Source of the DNA: an uncultured Paracoccaceae bacterium
Lineage (GTDB): Bacteria > Pseudomonadota > Alphaproteobacteria > Rhodobacterales > Rhodobacteraceae
Assembly: GCA_947496535.1 (NCBI GenBank)
Contig: CANMDE010000001.1
Span: 1 to 64,000 of the forward strand
DNA: 64,000 bases
Direction of reading: 5' to 3'
Every line of letters starts with the position of its first letter. Position 1 is the first letter of the stretch. Position numbers and translations under genes: made by a program. The notes below the pieces were generated by a model that worked only from the letters and a program-made list of their open reading frames with translations, did not search any database and had not been told where the DNA came from. Below, piece after piece: positions 1 to 8,524 of this stretch.

Positions 1-285
1 CCTGATCAGAAAGGCGCTCGCGCTCCGTTTGATGCCGCACTTTCTGCGCTCGCAAACGTCTGTTTTTCCACAGAATCGGCTGTAAGAAAAAATCTGTGAA
101 TATCCTGCCGAAGGATATGAAATGGCTGCAAGAACTGGAGAACCAGAAGTCTTGTTTGAACAACCAACTTGGCAGACTTGGCTTTGGTGATATGGACCGC
201 TGGGCTTATCACGAGTGTCACTCTCGAATTCTCAAGATCCGAAAACCCAACCCTGAACAGGGCCACTTTGGATCGCGTATCAGCC
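1..285. other. Left edge, no confident gene
   Basis: No recognisable gene. Frame 1 on the plus strand is open from the edge to a TGA at 97-99. This could be the last 32 codons of a gene lying outside the window, but the tail has no motif I can name. Both strands hold short open frames that overlap each other and have no clear ribosome site. A small palindrome, CCCTGAACAGGG, sits at 251-262 just past the end of the minus-strand antiporter operon; it lacks a T-run, so it is at best a weak terminator. Confidence 0.4.
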
Positions 286-669
286 CTACTTTTGCCCGTC
301 GATCTCTGGATCGATTTTCGGAGTGCTCAGCGTTGACCATGTGTCGTCGCGCGGTGGTGAGGGTGGTGTGTCACAAGTCCGGCGATGGATGTTCACCTTC
401 GCTATGAAGTTCGCAGAGATTGGTGCCGTCACAAAAAGGAATGCCATGATCAGCAGTTCATGGATCGTTGTTTCGCCCAACACAAACGAATGGATGATTG
501 AGGCCAGTAGCAGCATACCGATACCGATCGTGCCAACTTTTGTTGGGGCGTGCAGTCGCGTCATGGGGTCATTGAATTTCAGAAGCCCGATGACGCCCAC
601 AAGAATAAAACCCGACCCGATCAGCAAACAGAGTGCGGCGGCATAGGTTCCGATAATCTGAGCAGTCAT
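286..669 (-). CDS. mnhG: Mrp/Pha antiporter subunit G
   Basis: Small membrane subunit of the multi-subunit Na+(K+)/H+ antiporter in the inner membrane. The 127-residue product has three hydrophobic segments (about 5-30, 44-62, 68-92) and the MnhG/PhaG signature GLLKFNDPMTRLHAPTKVGT around 27-47. The C-terminal 35 residues are hydrophilic and proline-rich, longer than the core family needs. It is the last gene of the operon and its start overlaps the subunit F stop by 4 bases, implying translational coupling. Family identity is secure. The transported ion (K+ for Pha-type, Na+ for Mnh-type) cannot be read from sequence. Confidence 0.93.
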   Translation of the reverse strand: MTAQIIGTYAAALCLLIGSGFILVGVIGLLKFNDPMTRLHAPTKVGTIGIGMLLLASIIHSFVLGETTIHELLIMAFLFVTAPISANFIAKVNIHRRTCDTPPSPPRDDTWSTLSTPKIDPEIDGQK

Positions 670-953
670 TCGATGATGTCCCCCCGCAAAATGAACCGCG
701 CCAATGCAACAGTTGAAACAAACCCCAACATGGCAATCAGCAATGAAACCTCAAAGTAAATCTGCAAGCCCTGGTGAATGCCAAGGACGACGACCAGACC
801 CAGTGCATTGACGACCATTGTGTCAAGCGCGAGGATCCGATCCCCGGCTGCCGGACCCAGTACCAGCCTTACCATGGACAGGATTTGACCAAGCGAAAGA
901 GCGACAAAGGCAATGATCACCGCGATGTCCATCAGTGTTGACGCTGTCGTCAT
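666..953 (-). CDS. mnhF: Mrp/Pha antiporter subunit F
   Basis: Subunit F of the Mrp-type cation/proton antiporter, 95 residues with three predicted transmembrane helices (about 5-25, 36-56, 62-84). The conserved stretch GPAAGDRILALDTM follows the first helix, as in MnhF/PhaF proteins. It overlaps subunit E upstream and subunit G downstream by 4 bases each, so the three smallest subunits are translated as a coupled set. F and G are accessory membrane subunits required for assembly of the whole complex in characterised Mrp systems; they do not resemble respiratory complex I subunits. Length is typical. Confidence 0.92.
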   Translation of the reverse strand: MTTASTLMDIAVIIAFVALSLGQILSMVRLVLGPAAGDRILALDTMVVNALGLVVVLGIHQGLQIYFEVSLLIAMLGFVSTVALARFILRGDIIE

Positions 954-1450
954 AAGAAAATCTCCTGAAGGCGGCGTTGATAGCGGGTCATGATGTCGTC
1001 GCGTACGGCGTCAGGATCATCCGTATGCAGCACATGCACCAGCAGGCTGTTCCCTTCATCAGACAGGTCGGCAGAAACGGTGCCGGGCGTGAGCGTGATC
1101 GTTCCGGCAAGCACCGTTATGGCCTCGGGCTGGCGAAGTTCCAGCGGGACCACGATCCATGCCGGTTTCAGCTTCGCATTTGGGACGGTCAAGACAATCC
1201 ATGCAACCTGTATGTTGGCGACGATAATGTCCCCTATCACCATGACGCTGTAAGTGATCATCTTGCCCAGTCGAAAGCCTTTCGGTGTGTCCGGCCACCA
1301 AATCGACGTGCCCCATGGGATGATGATCCCAAGGATGATGCCAAAGACGACCATCCCGGCAGACACCTCATTCTGCAGAAGTGTCCAGACCCCTGCCAGA
1401 AGAAGCGTCAAAAATGGATGGGGCAGCAGCCAGTGAAATGCGCGTCGCAT
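950..1450 (-). CDS. mnhE: Mrp/Pha antiporter subunit E
   Basis: Subunit E of the Mrp-type antiporter, 166 residues, the usual size. Two or three hydrophobic helices fill the N-terminal half (about 8-25, 31-48, 65-88) and a soluble alpha/beta domain of about 75 residues follows, carrying the family pattern AITVLAGTITLTPGTVSADL near 113-132. It sits 1 base after the stop of subunit D and overlaps subunit F by 4 bases. E is an accessory membrane subunit with no enzyme motif. Assignment rests on the motif and the invariant operon order A-C-D-E-F-G. Confidence 0.93.
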   Translation of the reverse strand: MRRAFHWLLPHPFLTLLLAGVWTLLQNEVSAGMVVFGIILGIIIPWGTSIWWPDTPKGFRLGKMITYSVMVIGDIIVANIQVAWIVLTVPNAKLKPAWIVVPLELRQPEAITVLAGTITLTPGTVSADLSDEGNSLLVHVLHTDDPDAVRDDIMTRYQRRLQEIFL

Positions 1451-1451
1451 A

Positions 1452-2993
1452 TCAATGATCCTCCTTTGGCGTGCTGAGCTTGCCGGGTGTGTCCACTACG
1501 GTCGCTATGTATGGCTCTGGCGCGAACAACTGAGCGGCCATCGTTGTGGTGTAGCCATGCACCTGTCCCGCAAAGACCGTATGCCCGACAAGAAGCGCCA
1601 GCAGTCCGCCAACCGCGACATAGGACAACGCCGACGGGCACGCTGCTTCTGGTGTCTCTTCTGACGGTGCCACACTATAGGCTTTCCAGAACAGAATACT
1701 GCCAGCGCGGGCAAAGCCGACAATGCTGATCAGGCTTGAACCCAGCACAATCGCCCAGACCCAAACAACGAACTCTGTGCCATATGCCGCATCAAGCACC
1801 AATAGCTTGCCAAGAAAACCCGATAACGGGGGTAAGCCCGCCATCGCGATTGCCCCTGCGAAAAAGAGCCCTGCTGTCATAGCATGCCCGACAATGGGCG
1901 GCTGTGGGGTCAGATCCAAGTTCGCCCGCCCGGTGCGCACCAGATCAGAGATCAGAAACAGCGCTGCACCTGCGAGGGTCGAATGCACGATGTAGTACAG
2001 TGCCGCCGCGATGCCTGCCGGGGTAAAGAGCGAGATCGCCACCATCACCATGCCCATCGATCCGATGACAGAGAAGGCCACCAGCCGATCCAACCGTTTC
2101 ACGGCCATAACCCCGATCATCCCTATGGCCACAGAAAGCAATGCTGCGGGCAGCAACCAAATGTCATGCAAGCCTGCGGTGACCTCTAATTCAGGTGGGA
2201 AGATCATCGTATAGACACGGATGATCGCATAAGCCCCGACCTTTGTCATAATGGCAAAGAGAGCGGCGACAGGCGCAGGCGCTTCGGCATAGCTTGACGG
2301 TAACCAGAAATGGAGCGGCACAAGTGCGGCCTTGATCGCAAAGACCAGAAGCAAAAGAACGGCCGCAACACGAATGCCTACCGTATCTTCCGGGCCGATC
2401 AATGTGACGCGATTGGCGAGGTCCGCCATATTCAGTGTGCCGGTCTCGGCATAGATCGAACCGAGCGCAAAAAGGAAAAGCGTCGATCCGATGAGGTTGA
2501 ATAGCACGTATTGCACGCCCGCCCGCAGCCGCGCATTGCCGCCCGCATGGATCATCAACCCATAAGAGGCGATCAACAGCACTTCGAAAAAGACGAAAAG
2601 GTTAAAGAGGTCTCCGGTCAGAAAAGCGCCGATGATCCCCATCAACTGGAACTGGAAGAGCGCGTGGAAATGGCGTCCGCGGTTGTCCCAACCAGAGCCT
2701 ATCGCATAAAGCAGTACGAAAAGCGCCAGCACGGTCGTCAAGAGAACCATCAATGTCGAAAGCCTGTCGGCCACCAGGACGATACCGAAGGGCGCTGCCC
2801 AATCGCCCAATTGATAAAGCACGATGGACCCATCGGACACTTCTATCGCCAGCCCCAAGGCGATGCCAATCAGCGCCAGAACGCCCGCGACTGAGAAGAC
2901 CCGCTGAATGCTGATGTGATAACGGGCGGCCAGCACAATAAATGGCGCAAGCAGAGCGGGTACGACAACGGGGGCAATGATCCAGTGGCTCAT
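1452..2993 (-). CDS. mnhD: Mrp/Pha antiporter subunit D (NuoN-like)
   Basis: Ion-translocating inner-membrane subunit homologous to the NuoL/M/N antiporter-like subunits of respiratory complex I. It has 513 residues and about 14 hydrophobic helices. Glu137 in the run FFEVLLIASYGLM and Lys221 in FAIKAALVPLHFWLP match the buried glutamate and lysine that carry protons in this family; in Bacillus MrpD the equivalent glutamate also has number 137. The loop SYAEAPAPVAALFAIMTKVG is the conserved proton_antipo_M signature. It overlaps subunit C upstream by 4 bases. Length and key residues are intact, so it is expected to be functional. Confidence 0.95.
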   Translation of the reverse strand: MSHWIIAPVVVPALLAPFIVLAARYHISIQRVFSVAGVLALIGIALGLAIEVSDGSIVLYQLGDWAAPFGIVLVADRLSTLMVLLTTVLALFVLLYAIGSGWDNRGRHFHALFQFQLMGIIGAFLTGDLFNLFVFFEVLLIASYGLMIHAGGNARLRAGVQYVLFNLIGSTLFLFALGSIYAETGTLNMADLANRVTLIGPEDTVGIRVAAVLLLLVFAIKAALVPLHFWLPSSYAEAPAPVAALFAIMTKVGAYAIIRVYTMIFPPELEVTAGLHDIWLLPAALLSVAIGMIGVMAVKRLDRLVAFSVIGSMGMVMVAISLFTPAGIAAALYYIVHSTLAGAALFLISDLVRTGRANLDLTPQPPIVGHAMTAGLFFAGAIAMAGLPPLSGFLGKLLVLDAAYGTEFVVWVWAIVLGSSLISIVGFARAGSILFWKAYSVAPSEETPEAACPSALSYVAVGGLLALLVGHTVFAGQVHGYTTTMAAQLFAPEPYIATVVDTPGKLSTPKEDH

Positions 2994-3346
2994 GATGCGC
3001 CATCCGCTTTTTTGTCTGCGTCGTCGGGCTGGTCATCCACATGATCATCATCGGACCCCAGAAACGCGCCAAGACCAATCATGACGACAACGGCAGTCAT
3101 ACCGAAGGAGATCACGATGGCCGTCAGCACCAATGCCTGCGGCAGCGGATCGGTATAGGCGGTCACGTCATCGCGCAGGATCGGAGGTGCACCCACGGTG
3201 AGACGCCCGGACCCGAAAAGAAACACGTTGACCGCATAGGTCAGCAGCGAAATCCCAAGGATCACTGGAAACGTGCGCAGCCGAAGCACAAGGTAAAGCC
3301 CACCAGCAGTCATAATGCCAATGGCAGAGGCGACGAGTAATTCCAT
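2990..3346 (-). CDS. mnhC: Mrp/Pha antiporter subunit C (NuoK-like)
   Basis: Small NuoK-like subunit, 118 residues with three transmembrane helices (about 3-22, 28-48, 72-96). The segment AVNVFLFGSG in helix 2 and PLPQALVLTAIVI before helix 3 are typical of MnhC/PhaC. The C-terminus is a charged tail rich in Asp and Lys. It starts directly after the stop of the large A/B subunit with no spacer and overlaps subunit D by 4 bases. In Mrp complexes C bridges the A and D channel subunits, like NuoK in complex I. Confidence 0.94.
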   Translation of the reverse strand: MELLVASAIGIMTAGGLYLVLRLRTFPVILGISLLTYAVNVFLFGSGRLTVGAPPILRDDVTAYTDPLPQALVLTAIVISFGMTAVVVMIGLGAFLGSDDDHVDDQPDDADKKADGAS

Positions 3347-6226
3347 TTACACCACCTCCTTTGCCAAACCGGCCCCACCGGGGGGCGGATCATCGCGTGA
3401 GGGGTCGATATCCATCGCATGCTCGCTCTCTTCTGTATAGGCGGTCCGCGCGAGGCGAGAGAAGCTTTCCAGCGACAGCATCACTGCGCCGACGACGGCC
3501 AGAAACACACCAACATCAAAGAGCGCAGCCGTGGCCAGTTCAAACTTCTCGAATGGCGGGATGCGGACATATGTGAAGTCTGAGGTCAGGAAGGGTTTGC
3601 CTACGAACCAAGACCCGATACCAGTCAATCCAGCGATCAGGACCCCTGCACCAATCACGCCGTGATAAGGGTATTTGAGCCGGGCCGACGTCCAAGCAAA
3701 GCCGCTTGCCATGTACTGCATGACAACCCCAATCGAAACGATGAGACCCGCAATAAACCCGCCGCCCGGCTCATTATGGCCGCGCAGGAAGATGTAAAAG
3801 CCGACCATCAGAACGACCGGCATTATCACCCGGGTCAGCACAACCATCATCATCGGATGGGTGTCGCCTGCCCGTACCTGATCAGGCTTGCGGTTCAAAA
3901 GGCGCGCACGGACCGGCCCGTTCAGCAAGGTCTCTGTAAGGGCGTAGATCAGCAGGGCCGCGATACCAAGCACGATGATCTCGCCATAGGTGTCAAAACC
4001 CCGGAAATCGACAAGGATCACGTTGACCACATTCGTTCCACCGCCGCCCTTGTAGGAATTGGCCAGATGAAATTCCGAGATCGGCGTGCCCACGGCATCG
4101 CGCAACAGATAGTAGTAAGCCAGTACAAAGGTCGCCAGTCCGCCCGCGACGGCCACGCCGACATCCCGGACGCGGCGCAGCACCGAGCTTTCTACCGGTG
4201 TACGGTTCGGCAGGAAGTTGAGGGCCAGCAGCAGCAGGATGATCGTCACCACCTCGACGGTGAATTGCGTCATGGCCAAATCAGGTGCGCTGAAGAAGAC
4301 AAATCCAATCGAAACCATGAGGCCCACGATGCCAATGAGGATCAGCGACAAGAGGCGGTTGCGGTGCATGAACACCATCCCGACCGTTGCAGCCACCAGC
4401 ATCAACCAGCCCGCGATAGCCACAAGACCTGCAGCCTGAACATCCCGGGTGGGAGCGCCGACCGTGCCGGTGGTCCACGCGTGAAAGCCTGCCGCGATAA
4501 TGGCAATCGATCCGATCGCTGCATATCGGGAGAATGCGCCGTTATGCAGCGGCAGGATCAGTTGCCGGGCCAGCCGGACCGATGTTTCAACGATAGCGTC
4601 AAAGATGCGCTTTGCCTCGGGCCGGGGCGTGTTCTCCCACAGCCGCAATGCGGGATTGAAAATGGCCAACATCAGCAGGCCGCCAACGACCGCGATGATC
4701 GACATGAAAAGCGCGGGCACCAGCCCGTGCCATATCTTGAAATAGGATTTGGGCACTTCCGCTTCACCGCCCAGGACTGAGGCCGTAACGAGCTTGACGA
4801 AAGGTTCAGCCAGAAATGGAGCCACGCCAATGACCACCACCAACAGCACAAGAATTCCGGGCGGCATCCACAGACCCGCACCTGGATCATGCGGTTTGGC
4901 GGGATAGTCGTCTCGCACGGGGCCAAGGAACACATGCCCGATCAGGCGGAAGCAGTAGGCGGCCGAAAAGAGCGATCCAAACGTCGCCAGTGCAGGTACC
5001 AGCCATGGCACGCCAAAAAGAACGGTGTGGTTAGCCTCCTCCAACATCATTTCCTTGGACAAGAAACCATTTAGAAGCGGAATCCCGGCCATCGATAGTG
5101 CCGCAAGCGTTGCGATCACAAAGGTAACGGGCATCAGCGTTCGCAAACCACCCAGACGCCGGATATCGCGGGTATGGGCCTCATGATCTATAATGCCCGC
5201 TGACATAAACAGTGCGGCCTTGAAGGTCGCGTGGTTCAGGATATGAAATGTAGCCGCCATTGCACCAAAAGCGGTGCCGGTGCCCAAAAGCATCGTGATC
5301 AGTCCCAAATGGCTCACGGTGGAAAACGCCAGCAGCGCCTTCAAATCGTGCTTGAAAAGCGCAATCACCGCGCCCAGCACCATCGTGACCAACCCAGCGG
5401 TCGTGACGATCATGAACCATTCCGGGGTGCCTGACAGCACAGGCCACATGCGCGCCATCAGAAAAATTCCGGCCTTAACCATGGTCGCAGAGTGCAAATA
5501 TGCCGAGACGGGCGTAGGTGCCGCCATCGCATGAGGCAGCCAGAAGTGGAACGGAAATTGCGCCGATTTCGTGAAGCAGCCCAGCAGGATCAGGATCAGG
5601 GCCGGCACATAAAGGGGATTAGCCTGAATGAGGTCTCGATTCTGGAGAATCACGCTCAGGTCATAGCTGCCAACAATTTGGCCAAGGATCAGCATGCCAC
5701 CGATCATCGCCAGCCCGCCCATGCCCGTCACAGTCAGGGCCATTCGCGCGCCTTGCCGCCCCTCCGGCAGGTGTTTCCAATAGCCGATGAGCAGGAAAGA
5801 TGATAGCGAGGTCAGCTCCCAGAAAACCAGTAAAAGCAGGATATTGTCGCTTAGGACGATGCCCACCATCGCGCCCTGAAAGAGCAACAGGTAAGTGAAA
5901 AACTCACCCATATTGTCTTCGCGGCTCAGATAGTGCCGGGCATAGGCAATGATCAAAAGGCCAATACCAAGAATCAACAGAGCAAAGAAGAAGCCCAAGC
6001 CATCCAGCATCAAAGTAAAGTTCAACCCAAGAGACGGCATCCACTCGACCCGCGCCATCACGACCTCGCCAGCCAGAACAGATGGCAGATTGGTCAACAA
6101 GCCAATGAAAGCGGCAAGTGAGACTGTAAATGTCACGCCAGCACAGGCGGCGCGACCCGCTGAATTCATCAGACCGGGCAAAAGTGCGCCGAAGAATGGC
6201 AGGGCGACGATAAAAAAGAGGGACAC
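3347..6226 (-). CDS. mnhA: Fused Mrp/Pha antiporter subunit A+B
   Basis: First gene of the operon, encoding 959 residues. Residues 1 to about 600 form a NuoL-like proton channel with Glu137 in VFWELTSLSSFLL, Lys220 in FTKSAQFPFHFWLP and Lys251 in the HSATMVKAG loop. A second membrane block at about 600-780 is the MrpA C-terminal extension. From about 787 the sequence is an MrpB domain with the signature RGHNEPGGGFIAG. This A-B fusion defines group 2 Mrp operons, known from the rhizobial pha genes, so no separate mnhB is expected. About 120 bases lie between the start and an insertion-sequence scar, so any promoter must be short or come from the scar. The Asp/Pro-rich tail (about 935-955) is presumably cytoplasmic. 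Confidence 0.95.
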   Translation of the reverse strand: MSLFFIVALPFFGALLPGLMNSAGRAACAGVTFTVSLAAFIGLLTNLPSVLAGEVVMARVEWMPSLGLNFTLMLDGLGFFFALLILGIGLLIIAYARHYLSREDNMGEFFTYLLLFQGAMVGIVLSDNILLLLVFWELTSLSSFLLIGYWKHLPEGRQGARMALTVTGMGGLAMIGGMLILGQIVGSYDLSVILQNRDLIQANPLYVPALILILLGCFTKSAQFPFHFWLPHAMAAPTPVSAYLHSATMVKAGIFLMARMWPVLSGTPEWFMIVTTAGLVTMVLGAVIALFKHDLKALLAFSTVSHLGLITMLLGTGTAFGAMAATFHILNHATFKAALFMSAGIIDHEAHTRDIRRLGGLRTLMPVTFVIATLAALSMAGIPLLNGFLSKEMMLEEANHTVLFGVPWLVPALATFGSLFSAAYCFRLIGHVFLGPVRDDYPAKPHDPGAGLWMPPGILVLLVVVIGVAPFLAEPFVKLVTASVLGGEAEVPKSYFKIWHGLVPALFMSIIAVVGGLLMLAIFNPALRLWENTPRPEAKRIFDAIVETSVRLARQLILPLHNGAFSRYAAIGSIAIIAAGFHAWTTGTVGAPTRDVQAAGLVAIAGWLMLVAATVGMVFMHRNRLLSLILIGIVGLMVSIGFVFFSAPDLAMTQFTVEVVTIILLLLALNFLPNRTPVESSVLRRVRDVGVAVAGGLATFVLAYYYLLRDAVGTPISEFHLANSYKGGGGTNVVNVILVDFRGFDTYGEIIVLGIAALLIYALTETLLNGPVRARLLNRKPDQVRAGDTHPMMMVVLTRVIMPVVLMVGFYIFLRGHNEPGGGFIAGLIVSIGVVMQYMASGFAWTSARLKYPYHGVIGAGVLIAGLTGIGSWFVGKPFLTSDFTYVRIPPFEKFELATAALFDVGVFLAVVGAVMLSLESFSRLARTAYTEESEHAMDIDPSRDDPPPGGAGLAKEVV

Positions 6227-6346
6227 GTGGACTCCCGATCAGATTAATTAGGTCACCTGCGCAAAGATGCCGCCGATTAGCAATAGATCAAGAGCAAATT
6301 CCCGACATTATCGAGAACTGCTTGTTTGTCAGATATCTAAATTCGG

Positions 6347-6813
6347 GGTTCTGTCGCAAATTTTTGCAAGATCGAGTATTAAGCCATTGTCCGGGTGCAC
6401 TTATCCTGCGATCTCGGCAAATTGACGGAAACCGCATTTCATCGGGCCAAGCTGCCTCTTGCGGATCATGTCCGCGACTTCGATCCCGGCAACGGTTGCT
6501 GCCGCTGAAACGAAGCTTTTGACGCCCAGCATGGGCCGCGTCAGTCGCCTGATGAAACGGCGGTTCTGTTCAATGATGTTGTTGAGGTATTTCGAGCGGA
6601 TCGTGTCGATTTTTGGCGGTCGTTCCGAGCCGCTTAAAAGTCTTGTCTATTTCCTTGAGGCCGACCCGCATTCGCGCGGCTCTTGTCGATCACGATCAGC
6701 TCTGGGATGCCGTTATGATAGAGCGCGTTCGCAAAGAACATCTTGGCTGCCTTGGTATCTCGCTTCTCGGACCGCATAAAATCAAGGGTTTGACCGTCAC
6801 GGTCGAAGGACGT
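6347..6813 (-). mobile_element. Decayed IS6-family element, one end only
   Basis: The sequence GGTTCTGTCGCAAA at 6347-6360 resembles the terminal inverted repeat of IS6/IS26-type elements (GGCACTGTTGCAAA in IS26). It is followed by the C-terminal half of an IS6-type transposase read on the minus strand. The other half is missing: the homology stops exactly where the IS3-type terminal repeat begins at 6814, and I find no N-terminal half beyond 7550. The element is therefore a truncated fossil. Confidence 0.7.
6401..6813 (-). pseudogene. IS6-family transposase fragment
   Basis: Minus-strand translation gives the C-terminal DDE region of an IS6-family transposase in pieces: DRDGQTLDFMRSEKRDTKAA, then FFANALYHNGIPELIVIDKS, then in a shifted frame AGLKEIDKTFKRLG, and in another frame RSKYLNNIIEQN leading to a C-terminus ending GFRQFAEIAG and a TAA at 6401-6403. 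At least two frameshifts and the loss of the N-terminal half make it non-functional. Confidence 0.8.
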
Positions 6814-6846
6814 TGACCCAGCGCCCTGATCTGGCCGTTCAGGTGT
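6814..6846 (+). repeat. Left terminal inverted repeat of IS3 relic
   Basis: The outer end begins TGACCCAGCGCCCTGATCTG and continues into GGCCGTTCAGGTGTAG. It pairs imperfectly with 7516-7550 on the other strand, differing by small indels and a few substitutions. Confidence 0.75.
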
Positions 6847-7486
6847 AGAAGCCGTTCCTGTTTCTTTCTGTTGATTTGGTTGTGGTCAAGGCCTGCTGAG
6901 CGGAGCCTTCGTGGAGCTCAAGCGAGGCAGGCCGGGCGGCACGGTTGAGATTGACGTAGATGGTCGGGGCCAGTCCGCCAAGTGATGTGTTGAGGTCTTT
7001 CTGTGTCTTAATCGATCCACCAGGTTTCGATGATCTTTCGGGCTTCAGCGAGATTGCCGAAGATATGCTCGTTCAGGTATTCGTCGCGGAGCCTGCCATT
7101 AAAGCGCTCGACAAAAGCGTTCTGCATGGGCTTACCAGGTGCGATGTAATGCCAGCCAACGCCCGTATTCTGGCACCATCTGTGATGTCATTTCCGTTCC
7201 ATTGTCAGAGACAATCATGTCGGGCCGTCCTTGTCTGCGGATCAGATCATCCAGCTCGCGGGTCATCCGCGCACCAGACAGTGAACGATCCACGACGGTG
7301 GCCAAAGCTTCGCGGGTACAATCATCCACGGTGCACAGCACCCGGAACCGTTGGCCATCAGCAAAGGCATCAGACATAAAGTCCAAGGACCAGCGCTGAC
7401 TTTCGGCACAGCTCTTGCGCCTTCACGCCAGCTTCGTATTCCTTGATCATTCCAATGATCTGTTCGTCACTAAATCTGCGTTTCAT
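6839..7486 (-). pseudogene. IS3 transposase orfA-orfB fusion, broken
   Basis: The minus-strand ATG at 7484-7486 opens an orfA that starts MKRRFSDEQIIGMIKEYEAG, a helix-turn-helix N-terminus typical of IS3 relatives, but after about 31 codons the sequence jumps into orfB. The orfB part shows the integrase core: LDFMSDAFADGQRFR, VDDCTREAL, the DNGTEMTS segment with the second catalytic Asp, and [20 protein letters not shown] with the catalytic Glu. A frameshift separates the last two, and further shifts precede the LNTSLGGLAPTIYV tail. The first catalytic Asp may be retained in LDFM. The gene is dead. Confidence 0.82.
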
Positions 7487-7515
7487 AGTCCATCCTCTCT
7501 TGGGACGAATTACTA

Positions 7516-7550
7516 ACACCTCAGAGGCCAGATTTCAGGGGGCTGGGTCA
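7516..7550 (-). repeat. Right terminal inverted repeat of IS3 relic
   Basis: Read inward on the minus strand it starts TGACCCAGCCCCCTGAAATC and continues TGGCCTCTGAGGTG. It mirrors the repeat at 6814-6846 and lies 30 bases upstream of the orfA start, the normal IS3 arrangement. Confidence 0.75.
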
Positions 7551-7578
7551 CGCATCTGACCAATTCCCGGACTGACAT

Positions 7579-7611
7579 AAAAAAACCCGCCGCGATCAAA
7601 ACCGGGCGGGT
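7579..7611 (-). terminator. Rho-independent terminator of trcR
   Basis: On the minus strand the stem ACCCGCC (7611-7605) pairs with GGCGGGT (7591-7585) and is followed by seven Ts (7585-7579). It lies 24 bases past the trcR stop, between that gene and the insertion-sequence scar. Confidence 0.8.
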
Positions 7612-7634
7612 CCTATTTGTATTGCGCGGTCGCA

Positions 7635-8393
7635 TTAGCTTTCCGCTTCATCCTCATCATCGGGCAGGTTGAAGAAGCTGTCGGCATCCGCCACGTCGCG
7701 CTTTTCTTCCTCCGCGTCGTCTTCGTCGTCACGAGGGTCAGACAGGCTGAATGTCTCAAGCCCGGCCATCGCGGCTGGTATCTTTGGTTCAGGATCCATA
7801 ACCAGGCTCTGCTCTGTGCTGACCAGTTTGCGACGTTCGTCGTCGGACATCACGGTGCCCTCTTTGGCCTTCTTGGCGTTGGCTTTCTGAACGGCTGCGT
7901 CCAGCTCTGACTGTTTGCACAGGCCCAGCGCCACCGGATCAATCGGATCAATGTTGTTGATATTCCAATGCGTCCGGTCACGGATCGCCTGAATGGTGGG
8001 CTTGGTGGTGCCGACCAGCTTGGAAATCTGCCCATCTGTCAGTTCAGGATGAAACTTGACCAACCAATAGATCGATGCAGGGCGATCCTGCCGCTTTGAT
8101 AGCGGGGTATAACGGGGACCGCGGCGCTTTTCCTCGCCCGAGGCGGCGGGGTTATGCAGCAGCTTCAGCTTGTGCGTCGGGTTGCTTTGGGCCTTGTCGA
8201 TCTCGTCCTGTGTCAGCTGCTTGTTGGCAATCGGGTCGAACCCCTTCACACCGGTCGCGACATCGCCATCGGCAATGCCTTGCACTTCCAACTCATGCAG
8301 ACCACAGAAATCAGCGATCTGTTTGAACGTGATCGTGGTGTTGTCGCACAGCCAGACCGCGGTCGCTTTGGCCATAATAGGTGTATCGGACAT
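7635..8393 (-). CDS. trcR: DUF1013 family regulator TrcR
   Basis: DUF1013 protein, 252 residues, of the family annotated as the alphaproteobacterial cell-cycle transcriptional regulator TrcR. The N-terminal 60 residues carry the hallmark pattern MAKATAVWLCDNTTITFKQI and HELEVQGIADGDVA. A second putative helix-turn-helix is visible near 120-145 (TDGQISKLVGTTKPTIQAI). The C-terminus is a long acidic tail rich in Asp and Glu. I chose the ATG at 8393, because GGAG stands 7 bases upstream and the product then begins MSDTPIMAKATA; an in-frame start 27 bases earlier lacks such support. It is divergent from the RNase T2 gene. The link to DNA binding is family knowledge. Confidence 0.85.
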   Translation of the reverse strand: MSDTPIMAKATAVWLCDNTTITFKQIADFCGLHELEVQGIADGDVATGVKGFDPIANKQLTQDEIDKAQSNPTHKLKLLHNPAASGEEKRRGPRYTPLSKRQDRPASIYWLVKFHPELTDGQISKLVGTTKPTIQAIRDRTHWNINNIDPIDPVALGLCKQSELDAAVQKANAKKAKEGTVMSDDERRKLVSTEQSLVMDPEPKIPAAMAGLETFSLSDPRDDEDDAEEEKRDVADADSFFNLPDDEDEAES

Positions 8394-8469
8394 CTCGCAT
8401 CTCCATCGTATATCTGACAAGCCGGTCCCGCGCCCGGAAATGGGCAGACCGCCAAGGGCCGGGTTCGCA

Positions 8470-8497
8470 TTGTCGGGGAACTTAATCTTTATATAGT
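8470..8497 (+). promoter_or_regulatory. Candidate sigma-70 promoter of RNase T2
   Basis: TTGTCG at 8470-8475 and TATAGT at 8492-8497 are separated by 16 bases and lie about 27 bases before the start codon of the RNase gene. They fit a housekeeping promoter in position and sequence; there is no independent support. Confidence 0.4.
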
Positions 8498-8524
8498 GAC
8501 GCGAACACCGATAGGAAAGATCAA

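Larger units (their letters stand above)
6814..7550 (-). mobile_element. Internally deleted IS3-family element
   Basis: A 737-base relic bounded by imperfect terminal inverted repeats, TGACCCAGCGCCCTGATCTG at the left and TGACCCAGCCCCCTGAAATC read inward from the right. It contains an IS3-type orfA start fused by deletion to the middle of orfB, followed by frameshifts. An intact IS3 element is about 1.2-1.5 kb, so roughly half is lost. The left flank ends in CGT and the right flank begins CGC, which is not a clean target duplication. It cannot move by itself but keeps both ends. Confidence 0.8.

Noticed and set aside
6..266. An 86-codon minus-strand frame at the left edge
   Set aside because: GTG start without ribosome site, no family motif, and the plus strand is also open; kept only as an unassigned edge region.
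3662..4780. A 372-codon open frame on the plus strand opposite the antiporter A subunit
   Set aside because: It lies entirely antisense to a well-conserved gene, has a composition dominated by His, Gln and Arg, no ribosome site and no family motif.
7551..7578. Possible target-site duplication of the IS3 relic (CGT/CGC)
   Set aside because: Two of three bases match, which is expected by chance.
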